In this document: piece by piece, positions 20,670-24,463 of the stretch
Numbering within the stretch: the first letter of the stretch is position 1
Layout: every line of letters begins with the position of its first letter
NCBI GenBank assembly: GCA_052169645.1
Contig: JBQNCA010000022.1
Span: 1-24,463, forward strand
Direction: 5' to 3'
Length of the DNA stretch: 24,463 nt
Source: JAIKWW01 sp052169645
GTDB taxonomy: Bacteria > Bacillota > Clostridia > Peptostreptococcales > Anaerovoracaceae
The notes under the pieces: model-generated
The model's database searches: none
Told to the model about the DNA's origin: nothing
The model's input: the letters and a program-made list of their open reading frames with translations, nothing else
Program-made: the position numbers and the translations under genes

Positions 20670-23600
20670 ATGCAAAAGAAAAAACTTATGGCTGTCATTC
20701 TCTCAGCTGCAATGCTTTTACCGACGAATGCGTTTGCAGCGGAGACTTCATCGTTCAAAGACCTGCCTAACGGCTGGTCCCGTGACGCTGTCACATGGAT
20801 GGTGGAAAATGATTTGATGCACGGATCAAACGGCAACATATCTCCGAGAAACAAACTGATAAGAGCGGAGATGGCTGCAATAATGAACAGAGCAACAGGC
20901 GCTTCAACCATGGGAGACTTGTCAGCATATACTGATGTTGATGCAGGCAGCTGGTATCATGATGATATGTCAAAGGCTGTTTCGGCAGGAACTTTTAAGG
21001 GGTCAGAAGGAAAGCTCAGACCGGAATCCCCTATAACAAGAGAGGAAGCTTTTGCAGTTATAGCCAGAGCTGCGAAGCTTACAGAAGGCAAGAAATCGGA
21101 GCTTGATGCGTTTTCAGATGCATCCGATATTTCGGAATGGGCGGTATCTGAACTTGCAGCAATGCGTGCATCAGGGTATATACAGGGAGCAAATGGCAAA
21201 ATCTTGCCGAAATCACATATTACGAGAGAAGAATTTTCTCAGGTTCTCTATAATATGAAGGATGCTTTCAAGAAGGATAAGAATACAAATTCGGAATCCG
21301 ATAAATCTGAAATAAAGGACAAGGAAACACCTCTTTCAGCTAAACCGTCGACGGGAGGATCTTCAGGAAGTTCATCCGGCGGTTCGGGAGGCGGAGGCGG
21401 TTCTTCAAATCCTTCTACAACGGATAATTCGGTAGAGAACGTGAAGCTGGTTACTGAAAAAACCAAATTGGTTGATCTGTCATGGAGCCAGTTTGTAACT
21501 GTACAATTTACAGAAGGAAATAATCTGAAAAATTGTAAGATAAGCATAGACGGAACGGATGTAACATCCGCATTTACTCCTGTAAGTACTGACGGTTCCG
21601 TTGTTAAGTGGGAAATTACAAATCTGAATCCTGCAAAGCTGACAGTTACAAGAAATGACGGAAAGAAGCAGGTTGTCGAGCTCAGCAAAAATCTTTCGCC
21701 TGAAAAGCCTCAGCTGAGAACCGATACTTCAGCAGGATATATGGTGGCGCACGGACCTGTAGCAGTGTGGGATTATTATTTGCCGAATTATGATAAAAAC
21801 GGAAATTTAAGGATAGAACCTGCAACCACATTGATAAATTTGAATAATACTTCGGAATCTACCGATGCTCCGGCATTCTATTCCCCTGTAGCCGAAATAA
21901 GTGAAAGCGGCAAGGGTGAAGTCATAATAATGTTCAATCAGAGGAATGCTTCAGAGAAAGCATGGTTTGCAGGCATCAAGGACAGAAGCGGAAGTGTACA
22001 GCTTGTTTCACATGATGAATATCTCAACACGATTAACAATAAGCTTAATTTTACTCTGGAATCGCAGGTTCCACATGGAAGTTCCACTGTTGCGGAAGTT
22101 AAAATCCCTTTGGGACAGAACGGATTGACTTCCAACGGCAGATATTTTGTCAGAATTAAATCCGACGGACATGACAGCGTTCTGGTTCCTATACATGTTG
22201 TAAATGAAACAGCACCTAAGCTGTCTTTAGACGGATCGGGTTCTGCGGTATCCGGACAAAACATGTGCTTCAAAATTTCAGGAATGGTGTACGGTATTAA
22301 AAATCCTACCGTTGCGGCGGAGCTTAGCGGTCCTGACGGGAAAACGGTTCATCTGACTATGATAGAAGATTGGTATCAGATAGGCGATAAACTGTTTTTA
22401 TATAACACGGTAAATGAAACTACCAATCAGGGGAAAAACAATATACCTTATAACGGAAAGTATACGTTGACGGTACATTCCGACGGATTTAAGGATATGT
22501 CCTGCACATTTTTCGTTACAGGCGGAAAAGATTATAGTAATGAGGGAAAAACATCGCTTGAAGCAAATTTAAAACTGCACGGTATTGACGCCGTTACAAG
22601 TGCTACCTCAAGCGGTGGCGGAACAAGCGGTGGCGGAACAAGCGGCGGTCGTAAAATTTCCGCAGATTTGAAGTTTGATGCGGATTTACTGATAAACTCG
22701 ATGCTGACGGAACGCATAGGCATTAAAAATGAAACCGCAAGTGCTATTGTCGACAGATGGGAAGCGGATATGGCAGGCTATGATACTGTAAGCTCAAAGC
22801 AGTCCAAGAAGGGAGGCTTTGAGTGGAGCGATTATATCACTGCCGTTGCAAGTGAGAGAAATGAAGGTAAATATCTGTGCTTTGCAGACTATGCGCAGAA
22901 AAATGCAGCTTCTGAAAAGAATACCATAGCTCACAGTGTAAAATCCGTACTTGAAGATAATAAGCTCGGAGACATACAGGTATACGGCAGCTGGCTCGGA
23001 ATCAATCCGCCTGCTCTTAAACTGGTGAGCCTCGGAACGGATGAAAATTCAAATGCGGTTATAAATGAAATATCTGAAGTCAATGAAGGAAATCCTGCAT
23101 ATCTGTTCTGTGAAAATGAAGAGTATATTTCGAATATAACAGGTATAAATCTTAACGGCAATTCAGTTGATTTGGAAAGAGATAAGGATTTCAGCATTTT
23201 GAAGTCAAAGAATGCTGAAGGCGGCAAGGTATATCTTATAAAAATTAATCCTGTCAATCAGAAATTTATGCTCGACAGCAATAATCTTTTGAGAATTACG
23301 GCAAAAGGATATAAACAAGCTGTTGTGAGTATTAATTATGTGACTGTTGTAGAAAATGTTTCGCTTAAGACTGAAAAATCCGAGTATAACAGAGGTGAAA
23401 ATGTTGTTGTACTTATAGAAGGCTCTGACGGCTCTTATCTTAAAAAACTTCATGAAGCCATTATAACAAAGCCTGACGGAAATGAAACGAGAGTTGCTCA
23501 CAGAGGATATTTCTCTTTTACCGAATATTATTCTGTGGAAGGCAATAAGCTTATCTTCCATGATGAAAATAATACTCTTTTCAAACAAGACGGAATCTAT

Positions 23601-24463
23601 CATATCAGTCTGAAAGTGACGGGATATAACGACAAAAAAACGCCGGACTTCACAATTAAACCTTCAGAACCTTCAAATCCGTCCGAACCCGGCGGCGGAA
23701 ATGAAGAGCCGCCAACTGCTGCGGAAGCACCGTCGGTAACATCGGCGGATAAGGTGGAAAATCCATATGCTGATTCCTACTATGAGGTTAAGCTGAAAGC
23801 AGCGTCACAGGATGAGCTGAACAAATACTACAGAGCCATAAAGAGCTTGAAGGTCAATGATGCCGTTTATAATAAAGTTACTAATTCATCAGGCTTCAAC
23901 AGCGGAGATCAGTATATCTTATACGGCAGCTACGGAAGCATGGATTATGAGTATATCAGCATTCGTATAAACAGTATAAGAATACCGAATGACAAAGCGG
24001 TAACGGTAACAGTGAGTGCCGACGGCTATAAAGATCTGAGCTTTGTACTTAAGAACGGAAAGCTTTCAACCGAGCAGGGCGGCGGAAATGAAGAGCCGCC
24101 AACTACTGCGGAAGCACCGTCGGTAGCATCGGCGGATAAGACAGTAAATTTTTATGGCGAGTCATACTATGATGTTAAGCTGAAAGCAGCATCACAGGAT
24201 GAGCTGGATAAATACTGCAAAGCTGTAAAGAGCCTGAAGGTCAATGATGCTGTCTACAATAAAGTTAGTACCTTTACCGGCGGAGAACAGTATATCTTAT
24301 ACGGAGAATACGGGAGCATGGGCTATGAATATCGAGGCATCCGTATAAACAGTGAAAAAATCCCGAATGATAAAGCGGTAACGGTAACAGTGACTGCCGA
24401 CGGATATAAAGATTTGAGCTTTGTGCTTAAGAACGGAAAACTTTCAACCGAGCAGAGCGGCGG
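20670..24463 (+). CDS. Large SLH-domain surface protein with HID (DUF1533) repeats, incomplete at the window end
   Basis: Open without a stop for 1264 codons and running off the window. The signal peptide is residues 1-23 (cleavage after AFA). Three S-layer homology domains follow (about 29-80, 91-142, 150-205); they bind pyruvylated wall polymer. A Ser/Gly linker (about 225-250) leads to several beta-type domains. A second Gly/Ser/Thr linker follows DAVTSAT (residues 640-646). From about 806 come three modules resembling the Shr-like hemoglobin-interacting domain (PF07550), with the pattern AIKSLKVNDAVYNKV and ADGYKDLSFVL. The last two are tandem repeats (see 23691). AGGAG at 20660-20664 fixes the start. 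Role: a surface binding protein, perhaps for heme or hemoglobin, by inference from HID. Confidence 0.85.
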   Translation, partial: MQKKKLMAVILSAAMLLPTNAFAAETSSFKDLPNGWSRDAVTWMVENDLMHGSNGNISPRNKLIRAEMAAIMNRATGASTMGDLSAYTDVDAGSWYHDDMSKAVSAGTFKGSEGKLRPESPITREEAFAVIARAAKLTEGKKSELDAFSDASDISEWAVSELAAMRASGYIQGANGKILPKSHITREEFSQVLYNMKDAFKKDKNTNSESDKSEIKDKETPLSAKPSTGGSSGSSSGGSGGGGGSSNPSTTDNSVENVKLVTEKTKLVDLSWSQFVTVQFTEGNNLKNCKISIDGTDVTSAFTPVSTDGSVVKWEITNLNPAKLTVTRNDGKKQVVELSKNLSPEKPQLRTDTSAGYMVAHGPVAVWDYYLPNYDKNGNLRIEPATTLINLNNTSESTDAPAFYSPVAEISESGKGEVIIMFNQRNASEKAWFAGIKDRSGSVQLVSHDEYLNTINNKLNFTLESQVPHGSSTVAEVKIPLGQNGLTSNGRYFVRIKSDGHDSVLVPIHVVNETAPKLSLDGSGSAVSGQNMCFKISGMVYGIKNPTVAAELSGPDGKTVHLTMIEDWYQIGDKLFLYNTVNETTNQGKNNIPYNGKYTLTVHSDGFKDMSCTFFVTGGKDYSNEGKTSLEANLKLHGIDAVTSATSSGGGTSGGGTSGGRKISADLKFDADLLINSMLTERIGIKNETASAIVDRWEADMAGYDTVSSKQSKKGGFEWSDYITAVASERNEGKYLCFADYAQKNAASEKNTIAHSVKSVLEDNKLGDIQVYGSWLGINPPALKLVSLGTDENSNAVINEISEVNEGNPAYLFCENEEYISNITGINLNGNSVDLERDKDFSILKSKNAEGGKVYLIKINPVNQKFMLDSNNLLRITAKGYKQAVVSINYVTVVENVSLKTEKSEYNRGENVVVLIEGSDGSYLKKLHEAIITKPDGNETRVAHRGYFSFTEYYSVEGNKLIFHDENNTLFKQDGIYHISLKVTGYNDKKTPDFTIKPSEPSNPSEPGGGNEEPPTAAEAPSVTSADKVENPYADSYYEVKLKAASQDELNKYYRAIKSLKVNDAVYNKVTNSSGFNSGDQYILYGSYGSMDYEYISIRINSIRIPNDKAVTVTVSADGYKDLSFVLKNGKLSTEQGGGNEEPPTTAEAPSVASADKTVNFYGESYYDVKLKAASQDELDKYCKAVKSLKVNDAVYNKVSTFTGGEQYILYGEYGSMGYEYRGIRINSEKIPNDKAVTVTVTADGYKDLSFVLKNGKLSTEQSG
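23691..24463 (+). repeat. Tandem 387/378-bp repeat units encoding HID modules
   Basis: Unit 1 (23691-24077) and unit 2 (24078-24455) begin alike, each encoding GGGNEEPPT and AEAPSV followed by KLKAASQDEL. They are nearly identical over long stretches. Unit 2 is nine bases shorter. Unit 2 ends in EQSGG at the window edge, the same join as between units 1 and 2 (EQGGG), so a third unit probably follows. Such repeats can expand or contract by recombination and are prone to assembly collapse. Confidence 0.85.

Noticed and set aside
21248..21688. Minus-strand frame of 146 codons with a proline-rich stretch
   Set aside because: The prolines are the reverse reading of the Gly/Ser linker of the SLH protein, so it is a shadow frame.
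1..24463. CRISPR arrays, tRNA or rRNA genes
   Set aside because: No regularly spaced short repeats and no cloverleaf-like or rRNA-like stretches were found by eye.

Overview
The window looks like a chromosomal segment of a strictly anaerobic, low-to-moderate GC Gram-positive bacterium (Firmicutes, most likely class Clostridia). The evidence is: lipoprotein signal peptides with SGC/TGC lipoboxes, strong AGGAG-type ribosome binding sites, sigma-A style TTGACA/TATAAT promoters, an oxygen-sensitive class III ribonucleotide reductase (nrdD/nrdG), the FeoA-FeoA-FeoB set with the Clostridia-type Cys-rich FeoB-associated protein, and a wall-anchored SLH protein. No rRNA, tRNA or CRISPR array was recognised.

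Layout, left to right. 1-140: the last codons of a TnpB-like protein and the hairpin-rich right end of an IS200/IS605-type element, cut by the window edge. 420-3336: a three-gene ABC importer for an iron complex, heme or corrinoid. 3550-4847: a promoter with a long inverted repeat at its start point, a secreted HAD-type acid phosphatase lipoprotein, and a strong terminator preceded by a THI-box-like structured stretch. 5005-5646: a hotdog thioesterase with its own promoter and a double-hairpin leader. 5774-7553 (minus strand): a class I aminotransferase and a DtxR-family metalloregulator. 7674-10859: the ferrous iron operon feoA-feoA-feoB, an unlisted 34-aa membrane peptide, and the FeoB-associated Cys-rich protein. 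10954-12549: three similar palindromes, then DUF2325, DUF3793 and a flavodoxin. 12668-14126 (minus strand): a TatD-linked-type radical SAM protein overlapping a single-pass membrane protein. 14277-15505: an isochorismatase-fold hydrolase, a second hotdog thioesterase, and what may be a decayed hotdog fragment. 15665-18910: a pair of NrdR-like boxes, nrdD and nrdG. 19035-20353: dut and, convergent to it, tyrA. 20497-24463: promoter, possible attenuator, and the first 1264 codons of a very long SLH surface protein with Shr-like HID (DUF1533) repeats; it runs off the window.

Common themes are iron and anaerobic redox chemistry. The binding-protein importer, feo operon, DtxR-type sensor, DUF2325-DUF3793-flavodoxin block and HID-bearing surface protein could all belong to iron or heme handling. 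nrdD, nrdG and dut serve dNTP supply under anaerobiosis. The least explained parts are the DUF2325/DUF3793/flavodoxin block with its triple palindromes, the 34-aa peptide in the feo operon, and the leader and architecture of the SLH/HID protein. All assignments come from reading the sequence; no database search was run.
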